A stretch of 64,000 bases of DNA from Siphonodentalium dalli (Eukaryota; Mollusca; Scaphopoda; Gadilida; Siphonodentaliidae). The DNA lies in contig CP136068.1 in the NCBI GenBank assembly GCA_032622095.1, positions 152,853,151-152,917,150 on the forward strand, read 5' to 3'. The translations under genes were made by a program, and so were the position numbers. Of this stretch, positions 44,901-55,313 are shown in pieces (position 1 is the stretch's first letter; each line of letters begins with the position of its first letter). The notes beneath the pieces were generated by a model, which was not told where the DNA came from, made no database searches, and saw only the letters and a program-made list of their open reading frames with translations.

Positions 44901-45069
44901 GTGAGCGCTGGGTAAATTATTGGATTTAGGTACAGTCCCCCTTTAAAGCGTATACCATGATGATAATAAGAAATTTTGTGATATATCACCGCCATGGCAT
45001 TCCTACAATAAAGCTGTATGTACATGGGTGTTGCAAATGATGAACTATCAAAATGTAGATGCCTCCATA

Positions 45070-45283
45070 TAGAGTAATGCCCTAAATAATCGACTCCTTA
45101 ACCACAGCAGAATTATGGGTAATTTTTCAGGATTTAGTCGGAAATATGGCTTGTTGCCATTCATCGGAAAGCTCTCACCGAGAGCTTTCCGATGAATGGC
45201 AACAAGCCATATTTCCGACTAAATCAGGAAAAATTACCCATAATTCTGCTGTGGTTGAGTCGATTATTTAGGGCATTACTGTA
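45070..45283. mobile_element. CAGTAATG foldback MITE, copy 4
   Basis: TAGAGTAATGCCCTAAATAA ... TTTAGGGCATTACTGTA, with the centre CTCTCACCGAGAG. The right arm lacks a few bases (TTAAGGA) present in the left arm. Confidence 0.94.
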
Positions 45284-45950
45284 AGTGCCTGGCGCTTGAT
45301 GTCAAATCCTATTCTCTCTCAGACTTACCATACTTAAGTATATATATGAATATCATCTTGTAAATTTTTGGATAAGTCTGGGATACAAAATAAATAATGT
45401 TTCACCAAAATGTTCTTAACTGTCAGAGCTATGTGATATATGAACGGAACATTAATAAAACTGAGAGATTCTAATTACTATAAAATGATATACCTAGCCT
45501 CGGCCTAGGCTGTTATCAATAAAAAATACTTCTATTTGAAAACTAATACACCAAGTTATGTATTTATCATATTGGCATAAAATGCGTAACATAATGTGCC
45601 AATACCAGTACACTACTTATGACCAAAATAATATTGCACTTTATATCCCTACTAGTTGAAATAGGCTCCCTATGGAAGCCTTTGTTCAGCGGCGTAGTGT
45701 CCTGTGGCACCTGCACAAATGGGTTTCGCACACTTTTAAAGATATAGCGACCCCTTTGTGCACTTCGCACACATTTTGATTTTAAAAAGATTTTGATTTA
45801 AAATAAAATATTAATTTAATTTTTAAATTTGTTTTTTAGATTGCAATTTAAAGAAAAACGAGTCAATCTTAAATAGATGTGTGTCACATTACCTCCACTA
45901 TAAATAACATCCACATGCAATCCATGCAGCATGACATCACAGCGCACAAA
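45284..45950. other. Unassigned DNA, no gene seen
   Basis: No motif-bearing frames. CCTAGCCTCGGCCTAGGC (45493) is a short palindrome. Confidence 0.4.
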
Positions 45951-46167
45951 TACAGTAATGCCCTAAATAATTGACTCCTTAACCACAGCAGAATTATGGG
46001 TAATTTTTTAGGATTTAGTCGGAAATACGGCTTGCTGCCATTCATCGGAAAGCTCTCAGTGAGAGCTTTCCGATGAATGGCAACAAGCCATATTTCCGAC
46101 TAAATCCTGTAAAATTACCCATAATTCTGCTGCAGTTAAGGAGTTGATTATTTAGGGTATTACTGTT
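45951..46167. mobile_element. CAGTAATG foldback MITE, copy 5
   Basis: TACAGTAATGCCCTAAATAA ... TTTAGGGTATTACTGTT, with the centre CTCTCAGTGAGAG. The right TA has changed to TT. Arms of about 105 bp are near-perfect complements. Confidence 0.94.
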
Positions 46168-46679
46168 GTATTACGATTGATAGATATCTCCTTTCGGTTT
46201 AGATTTTATCCGCTGCTTCAAACTGGTTTTAAGTGTTGAAATCCTTGGAAATACGTTATTCTATTCTCCTTGCTATGTATTATTGGTAAATTCGCGAAGC
46301 TTTTAGAGTTTAATTAGTTGTTGTAATGTCTAAATTTTGTGAACATTGTATGAAATTATCAATGTGACAGAATATTTATTACTTTCTTTTTATCTATGTG
46401 GTGATTCGACTGCTGTATTGGAATTTCGACAATAACCTGATTGGCAGCATCGCTTTACTGATAAACGTTGTGACTGGCCGACACTGATGTAATGCTTGGC
46501 TGTGGTAATGGAAAATCCAGCTATTTACGTTAGACTTTGTAACGCGGAACTGCTCGAGTCTACTTTTAATCAGAACTGTATCTGGCACTGAATTATTTGC
46601 ATATCAAAAATCACCCAAAATACAAACTATTTATTGTGAAAGATCCTAATCAAGTGATCACAGAGTTATTTCATCCATT

Positions 46680-46965
46680 CCTGAATCAGCCAATTTCGTG
46701 AATTGTTTGAAACGTTCCATACCAGATCCCACGAGTTAACCTATGTGCAATGAGTTCACACAACAACATATCCCATGAGTTAACTTAATATGTAGTCTGA
46801 TTCAGTCTATTAGTGAATAGTTTGAAAATGGTCCTTCCCACGAGTTAACCTATGTACAGTGTGTCAATCACAGTTTTTTTACATATAGATATTCACACAG
46901 CAACATATCCCGTGAATTATCCTATGTTTATGCTGTCAATCAGCACAGATCCACACAGTAACATC
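46680..46965. repeat. Diverged tandem repeat (CCCACGAGTTAACC)
   Basis: CCCACGAGTTAACCTATGTGCA, CCCATGAGTTAACTTAATATG, CCCACGAGTTAACCTATGTACA and CCCGTGAATTATCCTATG recur with CACACARCAACATATCCC and TGTCAATCA between them. The spacing is irregular, 70-150 bp. Confidence 0.7.
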
Positions 46966-47067
46966 ACATCATCTTCCAAATCACTTCTTCCCAGCAGGTC
47001 CATATGGTGAATACTACAAATAAACAAAATCATGTGCTGTAAAATATAATATTTATAAATAATATTA

Positions 47068-47340
47068 CTTTTTCCTTAAGGGAAGCCCGAAACTGAACTA
47101 TATGGATTACGTCTCCGGCCTTGTGTCAATCAGGAGGGTTAAAATTTTATTGCTGTGCCGACCCCACTCACATCCGTGTCCAGATTAGTCTCGCATGAAT
47201 ACACCCGCATTCTATCTATTGTCTAGTCAGTTTTTTATTTCCGACTTAATCATGAGATTTGCGAGTCGCGGGGTTGGGAATGGCACCACCATGGGAGGGA
47301 TCTATGATAGTTCAGTTTCGGGCTTCCCTTAAGGAAAAAG
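47068..47340. mobile_element. TA-flanked TTTTTCC MITE, copy 1
   Basis: CTTTTTCCTTAAGGGAAGCC at the left and GGCTTCCCTTAAGGAAAAAG at the right, continuing inward as CGAAACTGAACTAT / ATAGTTCAGTTTCG. TA lies on both sides (47066-47067 and 47341-47342). The left half (CAGATTAGTCTCGCATGAAT and others) recurs inverted at about 51680-51830. The right half resembles 59375-59450. Confidence 0.87.
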
Positions 47341-48238
47341 TAATATTATTTATAAATATTATATTTTTCCGCCAAGGAGAAGCCCTCAACTGAACTATAT
47401 GGATTAGAATGCAAGCCCAGGAGGAGGCACGAGCAATAAAGTTAATTAATATCCAAATTCGATGGGAATGTACTCTTCCGAAACATGATTCATGTAAATG
47501 TGATTTAGTCATGAATCAGATATGATTATGTTACGTGAAAGAGCTCCCAATTCAGATTACGACATTGCTCAAATGTGTACCGCCCGCCCCCCTTGTTTTT
47601 GGAATAAACATCCCAGGTAGTGCCATATAATTCATGCTAGCGAGACAACCGAGCAAGTATAACTTTGCTGCATCCTATTCTCTGTGTTATCTTCTTCGCT
47701 CTCTCGACAGTTCACATTATGAACTGATGTCACATGCAGCCATTGTGTAGGCCATAAGATATCAGAATGCTTATGATACACCAGGGAGCAAATTAACTGG
47801 AATCGCATCGCGATTTGCCACTGAAATGTGGATACCGGTAATAGCGAGGAATTTCTTTATACATGTATGATGTTATAAAAATGCTATCTAATCATGTCAA
47901 TGTGAGATTATTTGCTAATCAGATATCGAAAGTAAATTGCTCCCTGTGATACACAAACCAGATATAAAAATGATATGCTGCAGATATCATAGCGAGGTAT
48001 GAGGTTTCATTATATCATGCCACACATCTGTACTCCAGCCTCGTATAATGTAGAGAGCAGGGAACGCCATCATGATCCAAGGTATCATTGCATACCAGTA
48101 TATATGGGATTAGAGAACACCACTGCGGACTTGATGAACAAGCATAGAAGCATCAGTGATCTATGATGGCGCACATAACGAGTGTCGGGTACATTTCGAA
48201 ATGATCAAATGTAGCAGAATGATCAAAATTGCAAAATG

Positions 48239-48735
48239 ACCGGTGAAGGAGTGGCCTGGAGGTATCCCGAAGGTATTACGATTCCAGGAGATTGGACCCC
48301 ATCGTGTGGAGATGTGGGCCACTGCACCGTGGGGAAGAGATAGAAGGCTGGTTGGTGCAGCTCTTGGAGGCACGCAACAAGACTTCCCCACCCAGATCAT
48401 TCAGCCTTTCTTTCCTACCGGTGAAGGAGTGGCCTGGAGGTATCCCTAAGGTATTACGATTCCAGGGGATTGGACCCCATCTTGTGGAGATGTGGGCCCC
48501 TGCACCATGGGGAAGAGTTAGAAGGTTGGTTGGTGCAGCACTTGGAGGCACGCAACAACAAGTCTTCCCCACCCAGATCATTCAGCCTTTCTTTCCTACC
48601 GGTGAAGGAGTGGCCTGGATGTATCCCGAAGGTATTACGATTCCAGGGGATCGACTGGACCCCATCTTGTAATGATGTGGGCCACTGCACCATGGGGAAG
48701 AGTCAGAAGGCCATTTGGCTGGTGCGCTATGTCTA
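48239..48735. repeat. About 180-bp tandem repeat derived from a coding 3' end
   Basis: Units start at 48239, 48417 and 48598 with ACCGGTGAAGGAGTGGCCTGG and contain TATCCCGAAGGTATTACGAT, TCCAGGGGAT and GTGGGCCACTGCACCATGGG. A fourth copy at 49247-49404 is nearly identical to the third and is in frame with the coding remnant ending YPEGITIPGDRLDPIL. The array therefore looks like copies of that gene's 3' end. Open frames of 80-126 codons across the array are by-products. Confidence 0.85.
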
Positions 48736-48822
48736 GACTATGAGAGCAAGAGCGTCACGTGACAACGAGTCTACCCCACCCATTTTTCTTTTCTTCTTCT
48801 TTTTCTTTTTTCTTCTTTTTAG

Positions 48823-49310
48823 AATCCTCGTCCGACAGTGTGCCTGACGACCCACTGTCGACCCGCGATTCTTGCTCATCGTCGTCAAACCTGCCGACGC
48901 CACGCGATGCAGAGAAGCATGTCAAGATCGACGCCAGCCAACAGAATTGGCTGCATCAGGTTGGGATACCAGACTGTGGAAGAGGCCTACTCTGAAATGG
49001 TTCGACGCAAGACAAATGCTCTTGCATTTGGGATAAGTAGCTATGGCCTGTCCAAGGTCACCCCCTCAAATTCTGGGGCATCATCAAGCTGCGCCCCCAA
49101 GGCCAGAGGGAATAAGTTCTGATGAGCCATTTGATCAGAGGAAGCCCCTTCCATGGAATCCCCCAAATGCAGGTGGTCCTGACCAAACTGGAATAAATGT
49201 CGATGACATACCACTATGATCGCATGACGGCGGAGGAGCAGGCCCGGATGTATCCCGAAGGTATTACGATTCCAGGGGATCGACTGGACCCCATCTTGTA
49301 ATGATGTGGG
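48823..49310 (+). pseudogene. Unrecognised coding remnant, frameshifted
   Basis: Composition here is GC-richer than the surroundings and protein-like in three successive frames. Frame one reads SSSDSVPDDPLSTRDSC ... KIDASQQNWLHQV (to about 48960). A shift then gives QTVEEAYSEMVRRKTNALAF...SYGLSK, and a further shift EGISSDEPFDQRKPLPW NPPNAGGPDQTGINVDDIPL. The last block, YDRMTAEEQARMYPEGITIP GDRLDPIL, ends at the TAA at 49300-49302. I do not recognise the family. It is hydrophilic, proline-rich in the middle, with no membrane segment or catalytic motif seen. A long pyrimidine tract ending in AG (48781-48822) precedes it like a splice acceptor. It lies inside the candidate 4.5-kb element and may be its lost protein, but that is inference. 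Confidence 0.55.
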
Positions 49311-49404
49311 CCACTGCACCATGGGGAAGAGTCAGAAGGCCATTTGGCTGGTGCGCTATGTCTATGAGAGCATAAGCGTCACGTGACAACGAGTCTTCCC
49401 CACC

Positions 49405-51664
49405 CAGAACAGCCGCCAAAGGCTACTCCCAGGTGCCCAATAAACAGATCTTCGTGGCAGGAATCCAGGCCGAAATCAAAATACTGATGGAAATTTCACT
49501 CTATGTGGAATAATAGTATATCGATGTGAATTTTTTCGAAATTTAATAATCGTATTGCCACTACCATTAGGCACCTGAGAGAAAGGTGCCGGAGCAATCG
49601 CCCGTGAAGATTGGTTTCCCGAATCAACCACTTGCAGCACCCGCCTACCATTGGTTCATACTGCCGTAGCAGGACCTGGGGGGCCAGAACTGGTCCTGCC
49701 CGAGGTAAAGACTGGTACGGTTGCTCAAAGTAGGAAATCATTGACTAATATGCCCTTACCCAACTATAACAAGTAATACACCTGTGAATGAGCAACCTGC
49801 ACGGTGTGTGGCCATCAAATTCGAATCATGTTCGACCGCAAGACATGCTGTTAGTTATAACAAAGCAAGGTTAATATACATAACACAATACAACCTAGGT
49901 TATTGAGTATAAAGTAAGGTTAATATAAAATCACGTTATACCCCTGGCCACGTGATCTTACCTGCTATGACAGGTAAGATACTGTCTTTTCTCGTATATG
50001 AGGACGATGAGTTCCGAATGCACATAGGCAAGAACTAGGCGGTTTCCGTTAGGAAAGTGCGCTGACAGCGGACGTGAAGATACGAATGCCTTCATTTTCG
50101 GCATGATTGTATCGAATCGTTTTGTCACATATTAGTGGATATGTGACAATAGACGAAGAGCCATGTCTTGGCCGGTTTCGGAAATATATTGGCAGTAGAT
50201 GTGGCAATATAAACGCTGCGCATGTAAGCTCGCTTTAGACATGTAACAATACAAATGCAGTCCTTTCTGATATTCTGCGCAATATAAATGTGTTGCATGT
50301 AACTGCGCATCATACACGAGTGAAAGCTATTTGGCAGAATATCGTTTTGATATATGTGGAAATAGAAGTTAGTGAGCCAAGTGATGGTCTCTACTGGAAA
50401 GACTATTGGCAGTGAATCTGGAGCACGTGACAATATGTATTCTTTCTATTTCGCTGTTTGCCGTTATCATTCACTGATGAAACTGCAAAGTATGTCAGTA
50501 TTGGGATGAAAACTGTTCACCATATGTAAGCATACTAGTAGTCAGTTCTGACAGCATACATGAGGCCCTGATACGATATGATTGTCATGTACAATGTATG
50601 GAACTATTACGGCGTGCAATACATTATTGCAAGCTCGCCCACGCCGAGGCATATTAGAGCCTACGGTAAGATGGCTTAGTGTCAGGCCACAAAGTTTTCA
50701 CTTCATTGCAGTTGGTGAACAATAGTTCGTAGGAACCCAAACTGTACATACATGGATGTAAAGAATGCAACACAATATTTAGAACGTCAGACAACACATC
50801 AATTCGAAGTGTGGTTATATATGTGATAACGAATACCATCCCCCTGTTACGGAGTGTTAGTAACTATTGTACTGATGATACAATGAGTTATATGATATTT
50901 AATCGTGATAGACAAGGTAGAATTTTCTAAATACCTTGAAGTCGATGTAATGTGTTGTTACATTTGTCATGTGTCTAACAAGACCACGCGCTCATACATA
51001 CTGGCGGGCGTAGATTCGCAGGTATTGATCGTTAAAACAATATTACAGATCGCTCAGTCGAAAGAAATGTGAATTGTCATCTGATAGTGATAACAAGTAC
51101 TATCTTTCGTATTTATTCATGTAAATTATTACAAAGGAGGATATGGCTGTCCTGTGCAACTTTCTGCGAATTAACAGAGCAGTGCCATGTATGATTTGGC
51201 AGTATACATTAGGATACAAAGCAACGGAACTTACGAAATAACCGAAGCGAGTCGACGGAAACTTATGTAAAGTGAAACACGTGTAGCACGAAATTAGGAG
51301 ACATCGCATACCGTACTACATTGCGTCCTCAATTGTAAGTCATGATAGTCATCACGCCGTATGTGTGGCACAATATGCACTATGTGGTTTTGCCACAAGT
51401 AAGCTATGTGCTTCTTTAGTCATTGTCAAGATGGCCATCTTAATTCCAATTGTTGGAAGATAAAGCCGTCTTGAGGAAAACAGAAAACACGGAAACAAAT
51501 TACGGATACAGTGAAACGAAAAAAGTTCCCGTTTCGGATGTGAGAAATATTAATTAACAATCGGGTACAATAAATTGCAAGTTTGTAATATCAACAATAA
51601 ATATTGAGTCGATAAACTCGCAACACAGAAAGATACAACCTTGAGAAAATAGAAACGATCCTGT
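49405..51664. other. Gene-free stretch inside the candidate 4.5-kb element
   Basis: A hairpin ATCTTACCTG...CAGGTAAGAT lies at 49956-49981. Repeated motifs CATGTAA, GCAATATAAA and GTGACAATA occur at 50120-50440. Frames up to 102 codons on the minus strand (50125-50433) show no domain. Confidence 0.4.
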
Positions 51665-51864
51665 CCTGGCGAGGAGGAATAAAAACTGACTAGACAATAG
51701 ATAGAATGCGGGTGTATTCATGCGAGACTAATCTGGACACGGATGTGAGTGGGGTCGGCACAGCAATAAAATTTTAACCCTCCTGATTGACACAAGGCCG
51801 GAGACGTAATCCATATAGTTCAGTTGAGGGCTTCTCCTTGGCGGAAAAATCTTCTTACACAATG

Positions 51865-52120
51865 TTAACCCTTCCATGACTGGAGCTTCGTAAAAAATTT
51901 CAAAAACCCTGTGCCAAGGCATTCTCTTATATAGGTGAGTCCCCCATAAGGAGCATCACATATATAAGAGAATAAATTGGCCTAAAATATTTACCTTGAC
52001 CTTGTAAGTCAGTGCATTCTCTTATATAATTGAGTCTCCCATATAAGAGAATGCACTGGCACATGATCTTTAATGCTGTACCAGTGAGACTCCCATCATG
52101 AACCTCATAAAAGGCTAAAG
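51865..52120. mobile_element. TTAA MITE with two hairpins, right end degenerate
   Basis: TTAACCCTTCCATGACTGGA begins the element; hairpins at 51918-51977 and 52012-52063. The right end, expected as CATGAAAGGGTTAA, reads CATGAACCTCATAAAAGG. The loop of the second hairpin is shortened. Confidence 0.8.
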
Positions 52121-52123
52121 GGC

Positions 52124-52215
52124 CTTAAAGGGACCCAAGGCCTTCGAAGTTGGAAAATAACATGATCTTTGTAAAACTATCATCAACAAGTACATATTAA
52201 AATATTTTGAGTTTG
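52124..52215. repeat. Dispersed repeat shared with 26526-26640
   Basis: TTAAAGGGACCCAAGGCCTT then CGAAGT, followed by ATCATCAACAAGTACAT. It lies between two TTAA MITEs. Confidence 0.55.
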
Positions 52216-52232
52216 TTCTTATTTTTCTTAGT

Positions 52233-52499
52233 AATACTTTCATGATGGGGGTAGCGCGGATTCAGCATTAAATATCCTGTGCCAGTGCATTATCTTATAT
52301 ATGCGAGTCTCCCATAGGGAGCCTCGCATATATAAGAGAATGCACTGGCTTGCAAGATGAAGGTAAATATTGATAGGCCGATGCATTCTCTTATATATGC
52401 AAATGTGAGGCACACTATAGGCGACTAGGATATATAAGAGAATGCATTGACACAGGGTTTTCGAATAATTTCAAGAAGCTCCAGTCATGAAAGGGTTAT
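52233..52499. mobile_element. TTAA MITE with two hairpins (CATGA type)
   Basis: The left end ACTTTCATGATGGGGG is degenerate; the right end CCAGTCATGAAAGGGTTAT has lost the last TTAA base. Hairpins at 52281-52347 and 52382-52452 contain ATTCTCTTATATATGC. CTTGCAAGATGAAGGTAAAT and AATATTGATAGGCC sit between them as in other copies. Confidence 0.85.
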
Positions 52500-52539
52500 T
52501 AACTCTCAAATATCGAGATTTTGTATATTGAAACCAATA

Positions 52540-52795
52540 TGTTAAATATTACTGGTACAGTGGCATTACCAATCAAAGTCCAAATAGATACCAAAGTTTA
52601 ATCAAAACTTGATGGTAGACATTGGAAAAGATCAAAGCATTGATAAATATTCTGAAAATAGAATTCAGACTAAAATAACTTACTATGAAAATCATTAATG
52701 TTTGTTGACAAATCCCTGTAACAGTTCTGTTTACATAATGATGGTTTCAACAAGCGGAATTTCATTACCGGTATTGGGAGAAACTATCAATAATG
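52540..52795. repeat. Dispersed repeat, uninterrupted copy of the 28800-29300 sequence
   Basis: AGATACCAAAGTTTAATCAA, GGAAAAGATCAAAGCATTG, AAATATTCTGAAAATAGAAT, GACTAAAATAACTTACT and GTTTGTTGACAAATCCCTG match the flanks of the 28877 MITE. Where that MITE sits, this copy reads GTAGACATTGGAAAAG. Confidence 0.78.
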
Positions 52796-53058
52796 AATAT
52801 GTCCTACCGCGGCTTATTCTCACTTTGCCGACGAGCCTGCAGAAATAATGCCGGCAAGGTTTGAGTGTCACACCTATATTAATTAAACAACAGTTTGCCC
52901 CCGATGCAGTGTTGTTTTTTAGCATGCCGCCTGAATGCGTTTCAAATGAGTCATCGTCAGATGAGTGATTTTCACGTTCACTCAGTGAAATAGTAGTAAA
53001 CTGTTGTTTTGTAACGGGAATTTTGGGGATTGGTCATGCACCATATCTAGTCCATTAT

Positions 53059-53130
53059 TCTGGAACCATCTGCCAGATAACTGATCCATTTGATGAATTT
53101 AAATCTGGACTAAAGACTCATATATTTTAA
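53059..53130 (+). pseudogene. LINE polymerase C-terminal remnant
   Basis: LFWNHLPD (53055-53078) followed, after a frameshift, by TDPFDEFKSGLKTHIF and a stop. This is the usual C-terminal pattern of LINE polymerases (W-N-x-L-P ... F-K-x-x-L-K-x-H). The length is too short for clade assignment. Confidence 0.5.
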
Positions 53131-53328
53131 AGAGTTTTTAAACACTTCACATGTAACTGTAAAGATAAATGAAAATGCAAATGTAAATAATTTGGAAATA
53201 AGGACAATATTTATTTATCTGTGCATGCAGAAGCTCACATGCATCACGTATCAATTGTAAAGCCCGTGGGTACAATTTTGTGGAAACCTGGCTCTAAACT
53301 ATAGTATTATTATTAACGGCGATTCGTA

Positions 53329-53658
53329 TTGAGCTATAAAAACCCTATGTCTCTCCAAAGTTTATCATATTCAATTTCCTATCTTCGTCATGGTAAGTTC
53401 TTGAGTAAATGTATTCTTCACCCCAAAGGTCGAGAAGGCAAGCACCTGGTTTTCAACGACTTCAAATTTTGCATCAAATCACGTCGATCCGAAAATGTCC
53501 AATGTAAGAAGGAATGTGGTGCCCCCATCAACACAAAGAACAACACAGATTGTTCTGCAAAGAATCAACACAATCATCTTGCTGATTCCGACCAGATACG
53601 ACTCATGCATTTTCTTATTATTACCCGTACTGCAGGTATCATACACACATTCTTATAA
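53329..53658 (+). pseudogene. FLYWCH-type zinc finger fragment
   Basis: Residues about 31-90 of this 109-codon frame read HPKGREGKHLVFNDFKFCIK, then SRRSENVQCKKECGAPINTK, then an HNH pair (HNHLADSD). This follows the FLYWCH pattern: a GG/GK-x-L start, an aromatic strand, C-x(3-5)-C, then H-x-H. The tryptophan before the first cysteine is not conserved (V57), and spacing between cysteines (59, 63) is short, so the finger is probably decayed. FLYWCH fingers often belong to MULE-type transposases or genes derived from them. The matching C-terminus is 100 bp downstream at 53762-53929. The region between is occupied by unrelated sequence with TAAAGAGCGTYC words. Confidence 0.6.
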
Positions 53659-53761
53659 AGAGCGTCCATTCTTCGGAAAAAACAAAAACACCAGACCATA
53701 AAGAGCGTTCCATTTGATAATATTAATTATTCAGTCTTTGATATCCTTATGATATCCAAAC

Positions 53762-53929
53762 ATGATCCGCCACATTAAGAAAGAGCAGGCATATACAGAA
53801 TCGACCATACTGCAACTTACTGGCGGCGGTAGAGTTCAACCACAGAGGAGAAAATATCGGGCAGTGAACGCATCTCTTCGACATTTCAAGAGAGTATTCA
53901 GTGAGAACCAGATTAGCATTCTAGAATAA
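53762..53929 (+). pseudogene. MULE-type transposase C-terminal fragment (FLYWCH gene tail)
   Basis: An open frame of 55 codons reads MIRHIKKEQAYTESTILQLT then GGGRVQPQRRKYRAVNASLR, and ends ISILE-stop. The pattern 'I-K-x-E-Q-x-x-x-E-x-x-I-x-Q-x-x-G-G-x-x-x-x-x-R-R-K-Y' matches, from memory, the C-terminal tail of invertebrate FLYWCH/MULE-domain proteins. The catalytic DDE core is missing, so this is an internally deleted relic sharing an origin with the finger at 53329-53658. An A-rich AATA repeat follows at 54041. Confidence 0.6.
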
Positions 53930-54040
53930 TTGGATTCTATCACTGAATTTGTTTACCATTGAGATTTTTGTTAAAACTATTTTCATGTATTTGTTATGTC
54001 TGTTATCTCCTTGTATATATTTAATTAACTATTTTGCAAA

Positions 54041-54062
54041 AATAAATAAATAAATAAATAAA
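54041..54062. repeat. AATA microsatellite
   Basis: Five AATA units follow TTTGCAAA. The tract could mark the 3' end of a retrocopy of the preceding FLYWCH/MULE gene, or be a simple repeat. Confidence 0.85.
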
Positions 54063-54108
54063 ACATGACACAGATTATTTCCTAACATCAATATTGAATC
54101 AGTGCCAA

Positions 54109-54205
54109 AGTTTTAAAACCCCAAATGTGACAAATCATTAAAACCCCAGATGTGACAAATCATTAAAACCATAAAAACAAAGAGGACAAACCATTAAAAC
54201 CCCAA
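54109..54205. repeat. Short minisatellite, about 27-bp units
   Basis: TTAAAACCCCAAATGTGACAAATCA is repeated three to four times with decay (ATTAAAACC, ACAAACCATTAAAACCCC). Confidence 0.8.
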
Positions 54206-54478
54206 AAGAAATGAGGAATAGACTATAAGCGACAAACGAATGAACTAAGGGATTATCGACACCTCGTGCAGATACCCCCCGGAAACAATAGCCGTCGGCA
54301 GATCGAGATGCTCCCCCTACCGCGGTATATGACTATCCAATCAAGGGGATTTGACAGCGATCATAGATTGAACACTGTTGTTGATTACCAGTTACAAAAA
54401 AAACATGCTTATTATACTCTTCTAGAGGGTTGCACCTATCTCATACAAATAGACTGCGATGTTGCCTTGGCACATAGA

Positions 54479-55038
54479 AGTACTAGATCATGCCATGAAT
54501 CTCTACTCTGGCCAACGCCCACAGAGATCATATTCCACCAGTACAAAACCTAGGAACTTTTTGAAGATTAGACAGGGAACCTAATAAAGTTAAAAAAAAT
54601 AATGCTGGGAATATATTTCTTAGTTATTACCTGTTCCTTAATAATGTACTTCACCATAGGTGAAAGTTCCAACTGAAAATTGCACGATTTAAGTCACTTT
54701 GTGAGTGATTTTGCTTTAAGTCACTTACAATTATGGAATTTTTCATGGGTAATTAATTCAATATATATTGTGATATCGGCTCATAAAAGTCAAAGAAAAG
54801 TACGCAATCTGAAGCTGGGACCGCCCCCTAATGTGAAGTAGATTATTGAGGAACAAGACCGAACAAGTATTGACAAAGAAATATATTCCCAGCCTTGTTT
54901 GTTCAATGTTATAAAGTTCCCTGTCAGAATAGGTCAGAATATCAAAAAGTTTCCATGTTTTGTACTGGTGGAATATGAATATGATCTCTGCGGGTGTTAG
55001 CCAGAGTAGAGATTTGTGACATGATCTAATAGAAGTAC
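54479..55038. mobile_element. Long inverted repeat, arms about 200 bp
   Basis: AATCTCTACTCTGGCC, CAGAGATCATATTCCACCAG, AGGGAACCT, CTGGGAATATATTTCTT and TAATAATGTACTTCACC in the left arm (54479-54685) recur reverse-complemented in the right arm (54808-55038). Arms differ by small indels and appear about 15% diverged. The central loop of roughly 120 bp is unique. No coding capacity. Confidence 0.83.
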
Positions 55039-55085
55039 ATGTTTAGTTCATATCAATCATAAGCATTAGCGGGAAAGGTCGTGGA

Positions 55086-55313
55086 TTAACCATTTCATGA
55101 TGGGAGATGCAGCTTTAAAGATCATGTGCCAGTGCACTCTCTTATATAAGCGAGTTTCCCATAGGGAGCCTCGCATACACATGGTCAAGGTAAATATTGT
55201 TAGGCCAATGTATTCTCTTATATATGCGAGGCTCCCTATGGGAGACTCGTATATATAAGAGAATCCATTGGCACAGGGTTTTTGCAAAATTTCAGGAAGC
55301 TCTAGTCATGGAG
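55086..55313. mobile_element. TTAA MITE with two hairpins, right end truncated
   Basis: TTAACCATTTCATGATGGGA at the left. The first hairpin (55130-55180) has lost part of its right arm; the second is intact (55208-55272). It ends at TCTAGTCATGGAG without GGGTTAA, next to a repeat related to 40378-40475. Confidence 0.83.

Larger units (their letters stand above)
47364..51849. mobile_element. Candidate 4.5-kb TTTTTCC-ended element (TA target)
   Basis: TTTTTCCGCCAAGGAGAAGC at 47364 and its exact complement at the right edge (51849) form an inverted repeat of at least 42 bp, continuing CCTCAACTGAACTATATGGA. TA precedes the left end; the right side reads TC, so the target duplication is not proven. 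The termini resemble the MITEs at 47068 and 59337. The interior holds the coding remnant at 48823-49310 and its repeats. This could be a decayed autonomous relative of the MITEs, or two MITE ends in opposite orientation by chance. Confidence 0.5.

Noticed and set aside
48276-48693. Open frames on both strands over the 180-bp repeats (up to 126 codons)
   Set aside because: They arise from repeated GC-richer sequence. Only the C-terminal phrase shared with 49247-49302 looks coding.
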